Assembly: GCF_900102895.1 (NCBI RefSeq)
Contig: NZ_FNGD01000010.1
Coordinates: 62,001 to 126,000, forward strand
Reading direction: 5' to 3'
Source of the DNA: Arthrobacter sp. ov407
Lineage (GTDB): Bacteria > Actinomycetota > Actinomycetes > Actinomycetales > Micrococcaceae
DNA length: 64,000 nucleotides
Part shown: piece after piece, positions 26,912 through 35,482 of the stretch
Numbering within the stretch: the stretch's first letter is position 1
How the letters are laid out: every line of letters starts with the position of its first letter
Notes under the pieces: generated by a model
What the model was told of the DNA's origin: nothing
Seen by the model: only the letters and a program-made list of their open reading frames with translations
Database searches by the model: none
Position numbers and translations under genes: made by a program

Positions 26912-27853
26912 ATGATCGAAGCACGAGGCCTGACCAAGGTTTACGGCGACAAGACCGCCGTCGCCGGCGTCAACTTCACCGTCGAAGCCGGCCGGGTCAC
27001 CGGCTTCCTGGGTCCGAACGGGGCCGGAAAATCAACCACCATGCGCATGATCATGGGACTGGACCGGCCGACGTCGGGCTCCGTGACCGTCAACGGGTCA
27101 CCGCTGACCGGGCACGCCGCCCCGCTGCGCGACGTTGGCGCGCTGCTCGACGCCAAGGCCGTCCACACGAGCCGCTCCGCCTACAACCACCTGCTGGCCA
27201 TGGCCGCGACCCACAGCATCCCCAAGAAACGGGTCCACGAAGTCATTGAGATGACCGGGCTGGCCGAGGTGGCCAGGAAGAAGGTCGGCGGCTTCTCGCT
27301 CGGCATGGGCCAGCGGCTCGGCATCGCCGCGGCCCTCCTGGGCAACCCGCAGACCGTCATCCTGGACGAGCCCGTCAACGGTCTTGACCCGGAGGGAGTG
27401 GTGTGGGTTCGCAACCTGGTGAAGTATCTGGCCTCCGAGGGCCGCACGGTCTTCCTCTCCAGCCACCTCATGAGCGAAATGGCCGTCACGGCGGACCACC
27501 TGATCGTGATCGGCCGCGGGAAGATCATCGCGGACGCCCCGATCCAGGAAATCATCACCGGCAAGGGCCAGGGCCGCACCCGGGTCCGCACAGACCAGCC
27601 GGACCGGCTCATGCAGCTGCTGGCCGGAACCGGCATCTCGGTGGAGGTTCGGGAGCGCGAGCTCCTCGAGGTCACGGGCCTGGACCCGCGGCAGATCGCT
27701 ACCGCAGCGCTGGAGAACCACGTCATGATCTACGAACTCACCCCGCTGCAGGCCAGCCTCGAGGAGGCCTATATGGAGCTGACCAAGGATGAGGTCGAAT
27801 ACCACTCGCTGATCACCACGGGCGCCGTGCCCGTCGAAGCCGGAGGCAACTAA
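26912..27853 (+). CDS. ABC-2 transporter ATP-binding protein
   Basis: 313 residues. Walker A GPNGAGKS (about 36-43), signature FSLGMGQRLG, Walker B TVILDEPVNGLDPEG and H-loop SSHLMSE: the DrrA/NatA/BcrA class. A C-terminal extension of about 95 residues is typical of this group. AAAGGAACG precedes the ATG at 26912. It partners with the permease 3 bp downstream. Together with the two-component genes at 28783 and 30140 the locus resembles a drug- or bacteriocin-responsive export module. Confidence 0.93.
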   Translation: MIEARGLTKVYGDKTAVAGVNFTVEAGRVTGFLGPNGAGKSTTMRMIMGLDRPTSGSVTVNGSPLTGHAAPLRDVGALLDAKAVHTSRSAYNHLLAMAATHSIPKKRVHEVIEMTGLAEVARKKVGGFSLGMGQRLGIAAALLGNPQTVILDEPVNGLDPEGVVWVRNLVKYLASEGRTVFLSSHLMSEMAVTADHLIVIGRGKIIADAPIQEIITGKGQGRTRVRTDQPDRLMQLLAGTGISVEVRERELLEVTGLDPRQIATAALENHVMIYELTPLQASLEEAYMELTKDEVEYHSLITTGAVPVEAGGN

Positions 27854-27856
27854 GCC

Positions 27857-28747
27857 ATGAGCTCCACAACCGTTGAGTCCACGCCCTCGCCCCGCGGCGC
27901 CGGAAACCGCGCACAGCGGTCCGGAAACGGCAGCAGTTCCGGCCCGGGCCCCAGCTTCCCGCGGGTCCTCAACTCCGAATTCATCAAGTTCCGCACCCTG
28001 CTCTCCATGCTGATCCTGCTCGGCTCCACCGTGGTGGTCATGGTGGGGTTCGGGGCGCTTTCGGCCTGGGGGACGGGACAGTTCTCCCAAGCCGCGGCCC
28101 AGGACCCGGAGGCGGGCGCCAGGTTTGCGGCGCAGGGCGGTGACCTCGCCGTCGGCGTACCCACCTCCGGCATCGCCTTTGCCCAGCTGATCCTGGGCTC
28201 GCTCGGCGTGCTGCTGATGAGCTCGGAGTTCACCACGGGCATGGCCCGCTCCACGTTCGCGGCAGTGCCCAAACGCCTTCCGGCGTTCGCGGCCAAGCTC
28301 GTGGTGGTGGTGCTGAGCTCCTTCGTCATCACCGCCGCCTCCACCCTGCTGGCCGGGTTCGTGTCGGTGCCGATCCTGGACAACTACGGACTCGGCCTGG
28401 ACCTGGGCAGCTCGCAGTCGGTCAAGCTGCTGGTTGTCAACAGCATCTACGTGGCAGCGGTCGCGGCGATCGGCATGGCGCTGGGCACCCTGATCCGCAA
28501 CTCGGCGGGCGGCATCATGAGCCTGGTTGGCCTGTTCTTCGTGGCGCCCATCGCGTTCCAGCTGATTCCGGGCGACTTCTTCGTGGAGGCCCGCAAGTAC
28601 CTGCCCGGCAACACCGTGGAGCCGCTGACCGCCGTTGAGCACGTCCCGAACACCCTGGAAGTCTGGCAGGCGGGCCTGGTGCTGGGCGCCTGGGTTGTGG
28701 TCCCGTTGCTCCTTGCCGCCATCCTGCTCAAGAAGCGGGACGTCTAG
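27857..28747 (+). CDS. ABC-2 transporter permease
   Basis: 296 residues with about six helices. A long Ser/Gly-rich cytoplasmic N-terminus (1-38) precedes the first helix (about 49-68); two more lie at about 110-125 and 150-175, then helices at 200-220, 225-240 and 270-290. RVLNSEFIKFRTLLS is the conserved amphipathic entry seen in ABC-2 permeases. It is coupled to the ATPase gene upstream and followed by a sensor kinase gene. Confidence 0.9.
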   Translation: MSSTTVESTPSPRGAGNRAQRSGNGSSSGPGPSFPRVLNSEFIKFRTLLSMLILLGSTVVVMVGFGALSAWGTGQFSQAAAQDPEAGARFAAQGGDLAVGVPTSGIAFAQLILGSLGVLLMSSEFTTGMARSTFAAVPKRLPAFAAKLVVVVLSSFVITAASTLLAGFVSVPILDNYGLGLDLGSSQSVKLLVVNSIYVAAVAAIGMALGTLIRNSAGGIMSLVGLFFVAPIAFQLIPGDFFVEARKYLPGNTVEPLTAVEHVPNTLEVWQAGLVLGAWVVVPLLLAAILLKKRDV

Positions 28748-28782
28748 GCCAGGCCCACAAGCCGAGCGTCTAGGCTCAGAGC

Positions 28783-30180
28783 ATGATCGATGCAGTACCT
28801 GTGAGGGTCGCGTCGGCCGGTCCGGCCGACGCGTCCCTCGCCGAACTCACGGCCCGGCGCCGCGGCCGGCTCCGGCGCTACCTGCTGGCCCATCCGCGGG
28901 TCATGGATGTACTGGTGGCGCTCTGCTACCTGGTCCTGGTCACGCCGACGGCGGTCGAGTCGATCATGCACGGCGACTGGCCGGTGGCCGTACTGCTCGC
29001 CGCGGCCGCGCCCGTCCTGCTCTTCCGGCGGGCCTATCCCGTGCAGGTGGCGGTGGCCGTGGGGGCACTGGAACTGGCCGTCACCTTCCTTCACCCTTGG
29101 GGATCCAATGTCTCCGCCGGGCTCTGGTTTTCGCTGTACGCCGTCGCCGTCGTCCGCACGCGGCGGTTCGCCCTTGCAACGCTGGCCCTGACAACCGCCC
29201 CGCTCCTGCTCGTGTACTTCCTGCTGGCCGTCGGACCGCTGGACGGCCGGCTCCCGGACATGGCGGTCCGCACGCCGGAGAACTTCCAGCTGCTCACGAG
29301 CATCGCGGCGGGCATCGGCATCACGCTCTCCAACGTGATCGCCACGGGGATCGGGATCTCGGTGCGGCAGCGGCGCGAGCACGAACATGAGATTGCGGCC
29401 TGGGCCGCCCGGGCCCAGCAGCTGGGCTCGGTCACGGAACGGAACCGGATCGCGCGCGAAATGCACGACGTCGTGGCGCACTCGCTGACGGTCATGATCA
29501 GCCTGTCGGACGGCGCCGCCGTCGTGGTCAAGAAGGATCCGGCGCGCGCCGCCGGCGTCCTGGCCGAACTCTCCCGGACGGGACGCACCGCGCTGGCCGA
29601 CATGCGGCGCGTCCTCGGCGTGCTGCGCGAGGACACCGCCACGGGACACGCCCCGCGCGAGCCGCTGGTGGCCGGAAACAGCCTGGCCACACTCCTCGAG
29701 GGCTTCCGCACCGCGGGACTGCCGGTGCATTACACGCACACCGGCCCGTCCCTGCCCGGCGACGCGGCCTTCCAGCTGACCGTTTACAGGATTGTGCAGG
29801 AGTCGCTGACCAATGTGCTGCGCTACGGCCGTGCGCTCAGCCGCGTGGACGTCAGCATTGTCCGCAACGGCTCCCGCGTCACCATTGAAGTGGTCGACGA
29901 CGGCAGGGGCACCGTTGATTCCGGCAGTGCCGGGGCCGGGGCGCAGGCGAAGCCCGACTCACTGGATAGCTTCGGCACCGGGCACGGAATTGCCGGGATG
30001 CGGGAGCGGGCCAGGATCTACGCGGGCACCGTGCACGCCGGGCGCACGGGTGAACGCGGCTGGCGCGTGCACGCGGAACTGAACTGCAATGGCGAGAATG
30101 CCACGGATACAGAGAATGCCACGGAACCAGGGGGGAACAATGCTCGACAAAGGACCGGTACGCGTCTTGCTGGTGGATGA
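28783..30180 (+). CDS. Sensor histidine kinase (HisKA_3)
   Basis: 465 residues. The N-terminal sensor has 5-6 helices (about 38-200) and no large extracellular loop. REMHDVVAHSLTVMIS carries the phosphoacceptor H228, and the HATPase_c domain (about 325-425) includes QESLTNVLRYG, VVDDGRG and GHGIAGMRERARIY. The C-terminus ends in a degenerate tail with an ENATDT/ENATEP tandem duplication encoded by the 18-bp repeat at 30094-30129. It extends 41 bp into the response regulator gene, in another frame. ATG at 28783 has TAGGCT (28771-28776) 6 nt upstream, so it has its own leaderless promoter despite lying only 35 bp after the permease. Confidence 0.9.
   Translation: MIDAVPVRVASAGPADASLAELTARRRGRLRRYLLAHPRVMDVLVALCYLVLVTPTAVESIMHGDWPVAVLLAAAAPVLLFRRAYPVQVAVAVGALELAVTFLHPWGSNVSAGLWFSLYAVAVVRTRRFALATLALTTAPLLLVYFLLAVGPLDGRLPDMAVRTPENFQLLTSIAAGIGITLSNVIATGIGISVRQRREHEHEIAAWAARAQQLGSVTERNRIAREMHDVVAHSLTVMISLSDGAAVVVKKDPARAAGVLAELSRTGRTALADMRRVLGVLREDTATGHAPREPLVAGNSLATLLEGFRTAGLPVHYTHTGPSLPGDAAFQLTVYRIVQESLTNVLRYGRALSRVDVSIVRNGSRVTIEVVDDGRGTVDSGSAGAGAQAKPDSLDSFGTGHGIAGMRERARIYAGTVHAGRTGERGWRVHAELNCNGENATDTENATEPGGNNARQRTGTRLAGG
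30094..30129. repeat. 18-bp tandem duplication at a gene 3' end
   Basis: GAGAATGCCACGGATACA (30094-30111) is followed by a near-identical GAGAATGCCACGGAACCA (30112-30129). It adds six codons to the kinase tail, just upstream of the regulator start. Confidence 0.85.
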
Positions 30181-30898
30181 CCAGCCGCTGCTTCGGATGG
30201 GCTTCCGGCTCATCCTGGAGGGTGAAGACGACTTGTGCATCGTGGGCGAGGCGTCCAACGGTGCCGAAGCGGTCCGCCACGTCCGGGAGCTGGCGCCCGA
30301 CGTCGTCCTGATGGATGTGCGGATGCCGATGCTGGACGGGATCGAGGCGACCCGGGCCATCGCGGCCTCGGGTTCGGACGCCAAGATCATTATCCTGACC
30401 ACCTTTGACCTCGATGAATACGCCTTTGCCGGGCTGCGGGCCGGGGCGTCGGCCTTTCTGCTCAAGGACGTGGCGCCGGCGGAACTGATCAGCGCGGTGC
30501 GGGTGGTGGCCAGCGGCGACGCCGTCGTGGCCCCGCGCGTCACGCAGCGGCTGCTGGAGACCTATGTCCGCGGCGCCGGCATGGATCCTGCCGGGGCGGA
30601 CGGCGACGGCGGACAGCGCGACGGGGCGGACGGCGGCGGCCAGCCGGCCGGCAGCCCGGCACGCCCGGCGAGGGATCCGTTGCTGGAGGACCTGACACCG
30701 CGCGAAAACGAGATGCTCGGGGCGCTGGCGGAGGGGCTCTCGAATGCCGAAATCGCGCACAGGTACTTCCTGTCCGAGGCCACCGTCAAGACGCATGTGC
30801 GCCGGATCCTGACCAAGCTCCACCTCCGCGACCGCGTCCAGGCCGTGGTGTACGCGTACGAGACCGGGCTCGTGGTGCCGAGCAACGCGGACTACTGA
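30140..30898 (+). CDS. LuxR/NarL-family response regulator
   Basis: 252 residues. The receiver domain has DD at 13-14, phosphoacceptor D59 (DVVLMDVRMPMLDG) and the conserved Lys in AFLLKDVAP. A Gly/Ala/Asp-rich linker of about 30 residues (AGADGDGGQRDGADGGGQP) separates it from the LuxR helix-turn-helix (LTPRENEMLGALAEGLSNAEIA, SEATVKTHVRRIL). The linker is longer than usual. CAGGGGGGAACA lies just before the ATG and is a good Shine-Dalgarno sequence. Presumed to act with the overlapping kinase on the ABC-2 genes. Confidence 0.92.
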   Translation: MLDKGPVRVLLVDDQPLLRMGFRLILEGEDDLCIVGEASNGAEAVRHVRELAPDVVLMDVRMPMLDGIEATRAIAASGSDAKIIILTTFDLDEYAFAGLRAGASAFLLKDVAPAELISAVRVVASGDAVVAPRVTQRLLETYVRGAGMDPAGADGDGGQRDGADGGGQPAGSPARPARDPLLEDLTPRENEMLGALAEGLSNAEIAHRYFLSEATVKTHVRRILTKLHLRDRVQAVVYAYETGLVVPSNADY

Positions 30899-30983
30899 CG
30901 CCGGCCCGCCGACCGTGCGTGCCGGGTACCGGCGGGTAGGCCTGAAGCAGTGGTTTCAGGCACATTGCTGAATTGCCTATGGA

Positions 30984-30997
30984 GCAACTTAAGTTGC
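30984..30997. promoter_or_regulatory. 14-bp perfect palindrome upstream of amino acid permease
   Basis: GCAACTTAAGTTGC reads the same on both strands and lies 184 bp before the permease start. A second palindrome, GGAGGCCTCC, follows at 31001-31010. Together they look like an operator pair, but the regulator is unknown. A TAGTGT box (31084-31089) could be the downstream -10 element. Confidence 0.4.
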
Positions 30998-31180
30998 CCT
31001 GGAGGCCTCCTTGTTGGGGGATGGCCCGGTTCTGTCGGTCGTCATTTGTGGGACTGCACAAGACGGAGCCCAGGCCGCGCGGTCTAGTGTGAACTGACAT
31101 TGTGGTCCGCCGCACAGCATGGATTCGATTCTGTGCCGGCAAAGAGCGGGCCAAAACCCCCCACGAAGGACGGCGCTTGC

Positions 31181-32635
31181 ATGCCCGCTGACCAGCAGCT
31201 CTCAAAATCCCTGAAACCCAGGCATCTATCCATGATTGCCATCGCCGGCGTGATCGGCGCCGGACTGTTTGTCGGTTCGGGTGCGGCCATCCAGCAGGCC
31301 GGCCCGGGCATCCTGGTTGCCTACGCCGCGGCGGGACTCGTCGTCATCCTCGTCATGCGGATGCTGGGCGAGATGGCCGCGGCCAACCCGGAAACCGGCT
31401 CGTTCTCCACCTACGCGGACAAGGCCCTGGGCCGCTGGGCAGGATTCAGCATCGGCTGGCTCTACGCATGGTTCTGGATCATTGTCCTCGGCATCGAGGC
31501 CACGGCCGGGGCCGCGATCATGCACCGCTGGGTCCCCGGCATTGACCAGTGGGTGTGGGCGCTTGTCCTGATGGTGCTGCTGACGCTGACCAACCTCGGG
31601 TCCGTGAAGTCGTACGGCGAGTTCGAGTTCTGGTTCGCTTCCATCAAGGTGGCGGCAATCGTGCTCTTCCTGCTCTTCGGCGCTGCCGCGATCCTGGGCC
31701 TCATCCCCGGCGTTCCGGCGCCCGGCCTGGACAACCTGATCGGTAACGGCGGGTTCATGCCCAACGGCCCCGGCGCCGTCCTGGCCGGCATCCTCGTGGT
31801 CGTGTTCTCCTTCTTCGGCGCCGAAATTGCCACCATCGCCGCCGGCGAATCCGAGAACCCGGTCGACGCCGTCAAGAAGGCCGTGAAGTCCACCGTCTGG
31901 CGCATCCTCGTCTTCTACATCGGCTCCATCGCCATTGTGGTCACCCTGCTGCCCTGGAACTCCGCCTCCGTCGCCAAGAGCCCCTACGTGGCCGTCATCG
32001 AGCTGTTCGGCATCCCCGGCGCCGGAACCATCATGGACATCGTGGTGCTGACCTCGGTGCTCTCCTGCCTGAACTCGGGCCTCTACACCGCCAGCCGCAT
32101 GCTGTTCTCGCTGTCCCGCCGCGGCGACGCCCCCAAGTCATGGATGCGGATTTCCAAGCGCGGCGTGCCTGCCGCCGCGGTACTGGCCTCCACGGTGGTC
32201 GGCTTCGTCACCGTCGGCCTGAACTACATCGCCCCGGACACGGTCTTCCTGTTCCTGGTCAACACTTCCGGCGCCATCGCGCTGTTCGTGTGGCTCGTGA
32301 TCGCCGGCTCCCAGCTGATCCTGCGCCGCCGCATGGGCGCCGCCGCCAAGGACCTCCAGCTGAAAATGTGGCTCTTCCCGTACCTGACCTGGGTGTCGAT
32401 CGTCAGCATCGTGGCCCTGCTGATCGGCATGGTGATCCTGGAATCCACCCGGGAATCGCTTCTGCTCTCGCTGGCCCTCGCCGCCGTCGTGGTGGGGATC
32501 GGGGTCTTCCGCTACCGCAAGAACGGCTCCAAGGCCACCGTTCCCGCAGCAGGTGACGCCGATGCTCCTGCCTACGCCGCGGTGGGCGATGCCGAGGCTC
32601 CTGCCGACGCGGTGGGCGCCCGCCCGGGGGCATAG
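31181..32635 (+). CDS. Amino acid permease (APC/AAT family)
   Basis: 484 residues and 12 predicted helices. The start LKPRHLSMIAIAGVIGAGLFVGSGAAI is the classic AAT-family entry helix with the substrate-binding G-A-G-L-F motif. FSFFGAEIATIAAGESENP is the conserved segment of helix 6 and loop, seen in GABA, proline and aromatic amino acid permeases. It imports an amino acid by proton symport; the substrate is not readable. The C-terminal tail (DADAPAYAAVGDAEAPADAVGARPGA) contains an imperfect internal duplication. ATG at 31181 has GAAGGA upstream. Confidence 0.92.
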   Translation: MPADQQLSKSLKPRHLSMIAIAGVIGAGLFVGSGAAIQQAGPGILVAYAAAGLVVILVMRMLGEMAAANPETGSFSTYADKALGRWAGFSIGWLYAWFWIIVLGIEATAGAAIMHRWVPGIDQWVWALVLMVLLTLTNLGSVKSYGEFEFWFASIKVAAIVLFLLFGAAAILGLIPGVPAPGLDNLIGNGGFMPNGPGAVLAGILVVVFSFFGAEIATIAAGESENPVDAVKKAVKSTVWRILVFYIGSIAIVVTLLPWNSASVAKSPYVAVIELFGIPGAGTIMDIVVLTSVLSCLNSGLYTASRMLFSLSRRGDAPKSWMRISKRGVPAAAVLASTVVGFVTVGLNYIAPDTVFLFLVNTSGAIALFVWLVIAGSQLILRRRMGAAAKDLQLKMWLFPYLTWVSIVSIVALLIGMVILESTRESLLLSLALAAVVVGIGVFRYRKNGSKATVPAAGDADAPAYAAVGDAEAPADAVGARPGA

Positions 32636-32688
32636 GTCCGGTGTCGTAGGTCCCGGGACTCGCTCAGCGACCCCGGACCACCGCACAT

Positions 32689-32819
32689 GCCCTCCCCCAG
32701 CGCCCAGCAGTGGACATAATGCCATCATGTCCATTCGTTGCCGCGAGGGGAGGGCACGCCCATGCCTGCCGCGGGACATGTCCATTCCCCGGGCGGAGGG
32801 CTGGGCATGTCCAGCCGAA
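32689..32819. repeat. 131-bp direct repeat, copy 1
   Basis: Begins GCCCTCCCCCAGCGCCCAGC and ends in CCAGCCGAA. It contains GGACATAATGCCATCATGTCC and the palindrome GGACATGTCC. The second copy begins 198 bp later and differs at only a handful of positions. Confidence 0.9.
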
Positions 32820-32886
32820 GCAAGAAGGGACATGTCTCGTGTTCGCCCAGCACGAACGCATTCTCCGCGGAGCGAAGTCCGGACTT

Positions 32887-33017
32887 GCCCTCCCCCAGCG
32901 CCCAGCAGTGGACATAATGCCATTATGTCCATTCTTTGCTGCGAGGGGAGGGCATGCCCATGCCTGCCGCGGGACATGTCCATTCCCCGGGCAGAGGGCT
33001 GAGCATGTCCAGCCGAA
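32887..33017. repeat. 131-bp direct repeat, copy 2
   Basis: Near-identical to copy 1, with the same internal dyads. The 67 bp between copies contain another GGGACATGTC. The two copies fill most of the 442-bp gap between the permease and the dioxygenase-like gene; no real gene lies here. Confidence 0.9.
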
Positions 33018-33078
33018 CCACAGCCGCTACACAGGAACGCACTAGCCAGCCCATAGCGCTGCCGGGTTCGATGGGATC

Positions 33079-34017
33079 ATGACAAAAAGGCCCCAGCCCC
33101 CGCACGAGCCGCACCCCCACCATGACCGCGGCCTGGAATTCGATCTCTCCACGCTCATGAGCCGCCGTTCGCTGGGCATGTTCCTCGGCGCGGGAACGGC
33201 CGCCGCGCTGGCGGCCTGCAGCCCCGGCGGCACTGGCAGCAGTTCGACGTCGGACCCAGCCGCAGCGACTTCGGCGGCAACGGCGCCCGCGACTTCGGCG
33301 GCGACGGCGCCCACGACGTCGGCTGCGGCGGCGGCCGCGTCGGCCTCGACATCGGCCACGCCGACGCTGACCCGTGCGATCGCCGAGTGCGGCGTTGAAA
33401 TCCCGCAGGAAACCGCCGGCCCCTACCCCGGTGACGGTTCCAACGGGCCCAACGTCCTCGAGGCAACAGGTGTGGTCCGCCAGGACATCACGTCCAGCTT
33501 CGGGACCTCCACCAGCACGGCGCAGGGCGTGCCGCTGACCGTCACGCTCACCCTGCTCGACAACGCCAACGGCTGCACCCCGCTGGCCGGTGCCGCCGTC
33601 TACGCCTGGCACTGTGACCGCGAAGGCAGATACTCCATGTACGATTCCGGACTCCAGAACGAGAACTACCTCCGCGGCGTCCAGGAGGCCGACGCCAACG
33701 GGCAGGTCACGTTCAAGACCGTCTACCCCGGCGCCTACAGCGGCCGCTGGCCGCACATCCACTTCGAAGTGTTCGAGTCCATGAGCAATGCGACGGCGGC
33801 CGGCCAGGTTCTGGCGGTGTCCCAGATCGCGCTGACCGAGGCGGCGTGCAAGGAGGTCTATGCGTCGGCCGGCTACGAATCCAGTGCGCAGAATTTCCCT
33901 CGCACCACGCTGAAATCCGACAACGTCTTCGGCAACGACGGCGGCATCTACCAGCTGGCCACCATGAGCGGCTCGGTAGCCGCGGGCTACTCCGCCGGCC
34001 TCAACGTCACCGTTTAG
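33079..34017 (+). CDS. Exported intradiol ring-cleavage dioxygenase-like protein
   Basis: 312 residues. After a His/Pro-rich leader, a twin-arginine-like MSRRSLGMFLGAGTAAALAAC (residues 27-47) ends in a lipobox Cys47, so a Tat-exported lipoprotein is likely. A 50-residue Ala/Ser/Thr linker follows. The catalytic domain (about 100-312) retains the four non-haem Fe(III) ligands of the protocatechuate/catechol dioxygenase family: Y185 (GRYSMYD), Y220 (YPGAY), H226 and H228 (RWPHIHFE). Cytoplasmic family members cleave catechols; the exported form's substrate is unknown. No companion subunit gene is present. Confidence 0.82.
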   Translation: MTKRPQPPHEPHPHHDRGLEFDLSTLMSRRSLGMFLGAGTAAALAACSPGGTGSSSTSDPAAATSAATAPATSAATAPTTSAAAAAASASTSATPTLTRAIAECGVEIPQETAGPYPGDGSNGPNVLEATGVVRQDITSSFGTSTSTAQGVPLTVTLTLLDNANGCTPLAGAAVYAWHCDREGRYSMYDSGLQNENYLRGVQEADANGQVTFKTVYPGAYSGRWPHIHFEVFESMSNATAAGQVLAVSQIALTEAACKEVYASAGYESSAQNFPRTTLKSDNVFGNDGGIYQLATMSGSVAAGYSAGLNVTV

Positions 34018-34116
34018 GCAAGGCGGGCGGGCACCCGTTCTCCACGTACCGCGACCTGGCAAGGCGGCGCCCGGCCTGACCCGGGGCCCCGTGCGTGCCG
34101 GGCTAGACTCGGAGCC

Positions 34117-35433
34117 ATGCCAACACCGAGCACTGCCGAAGAGCACATCCAGGACCTCGGCGCGTATGTCAGCGCGTCGCCGTCGAGCTTCCACGCCGCC
34201 CACGAAGCCGGGCGCCGGCTGGACGCGGCGGGCTTCACGAGCCTGGACGAGCTGCAGCCCTGGCCGGAGCCCGAGGCCGCCACCGCCGGCAAGTTCTACG
34301 TGATCCGCGACGGCGCCCTCATCGCCTGGGTGGTGCCGGCAGGTGCGGGACCGACCACGGGCTTCAACATCCTCGGCGCCCACACCGACTCGCCGTCCTT
34401 CAAACTCAAGCCGAAGCCCACCACGGGCAAGCTCGGCTGGCTGCAGGCCGGCGTCGAGGTCTACGGCGGACCGCTCCTGAACTCCTGGCTGGACCGCGAG
34501 CTCCAGCTCGCCGGCCGGCTCGTCATGCGCGACGGCACACAGCACCTCACGGCCACAGGTCCGCTGCTGCGCTTCCCGCAGCTCGCCATCCACCTGGACC
34601 GGGCCGTAAATGAAGGCCTGACCCTGGACAAGCAGCAGCACATGAACCCGGTCTTTGGCCTGGGCGATCCCGCCGGCGAGGACCTGCTCGGGCTCCTCGC
34701 GGACAGGGTTACCGATGCCGCGGTGGATCCGGCGCAGATCGGCGGGTACGACGTCGTTATCGCGGACACCCAGGCCCCGACGGTGTTCGGCGCGCGGGGC
34801 GAATTCTTCGCCTCCGGCCGGCTCGACAACCTCTCCGCGACCCATGCCGGGCTCACGGCGCTGATCGCCCACGCCGACAAGCCGCTGCCGGAAGGTGCAC
34901 CGATCGCCGTGCTGGCCGCCTTCGACCACGAGGAAATCGGCTCAGCGTCCCGATCCGGCGCGTGCGGGCCCATCCTCGAAGACGTCCTCGTGCGGATTTC
35001 CGACGGGCTCGGCGCGTCGGCAAGCCAGCGGCGGCAGGCCTTCGCGGCGTCGTTCTGCGTCTCTGCGGACGCGGGCCACGCCGTGCACCCGAACTATCCC
35101 GAGCGGCACGATCCCGCCAACCGGCCGGTCCTCAACGGGGGGCCGCTGCTGAAGATCAATGCCAACCAGCGCTACGCGACCGACGCCGCCGGGGCCGCCC
35201 TTTGGGCGCGGCTGTGCACCGACGCCGGGATTCCGTACCAGGAATTCGTCTCCAACAACGTGATGCCGTGCGGCTCGACGATCGGTCCGCTGACCGCCAC
35301 CCGGCTGGGAATCCGGACGGTCGACGTCGGGGTCGCCCTGCTGTCGATGCACTCGGCGCGCGAGCTCTGCGGAGTTCAGGACCCGCACCGGCTGGCCACG
35401 GTCACCCGGACGTTCTTCCGGACGGCGGCGTAA
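34117..35433 (+). CDS. apeB: M18 family aminopeptidase
   Basis: 438 residues, the normal length for aspartyl-aminopeptidase-like M18 enzymes. Zinc-binding residues are visible in ILGAHTDSPSFKLK (His, Asp), the GRLDNLSATHAG segment (bridging Asp), FDHEEIGSASRSGA (catalytic Glu pair) and LSMHSARELCG (final His). It forms a large cytoplasmic tetrahedral assembly that trims N-terminal acidic or neutral residues from peptides. The start has TAGACT (34104-34109) 7 nt upstream and no Shine-Dalgarno, so the mRNA is probably leaderless. Confidence 0.92.
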   Translation: MPTPSTAEEHIQDLGAYVSASPSSFHAAHEAGRRLDAAGFTSLDELQPWPEPEAATAGKFYVIRDGALIAWVVPAGAGPTTGFNILGAHTDSPSFKLKPKPTTGKLGWLQAGVEVYGGPLLNSWLDRELQLAGRLVMRDGTQHLTATGPLLRFPQLAIHLDRAVNEGLTLDKQQHMNPVFGLGDPAGEDLLGLLADRVTDAAVDPAQIGGYDVVIADTQAPTVFGARGEFFASGRLDNLSATHAGLTALIAHADKPLPEGAPIAVLAAFDHEEIGSASRSGACGPILEDVLVRISDGLGASASQRRQAFAASFCVSADAGHAVHPNYPERHDPANRPVLNGGPLLKINANQRYATDAAGAALWARLCTDAGIPYQEFVSNNVMPCGSTIGPLTATRLGIRTVDVGVALLSMHSARELCGVQDPHRLATVTRTFFRTAA

Positions 35434-35482
35434 GGTCCCCGGGCTAAGGGCCCAGGGCGCCATAGCCGGCCCTTAAACGGCC

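Noticed and set aside
32138..32983. A minus-strand frame with a repeated peptide (MDMSRGRHGHALPS) across the 131-bp repeats
   Set aside because: The repetition comes from the DNA repeats themselves; no ribosome site or codon bias supports a gene.
32923..34929. A 668-codon minus-strand frame over the dioxygenase and M18 genes
   Set aside because: Shadow of two genes whose motifs are intact on the plus strand.
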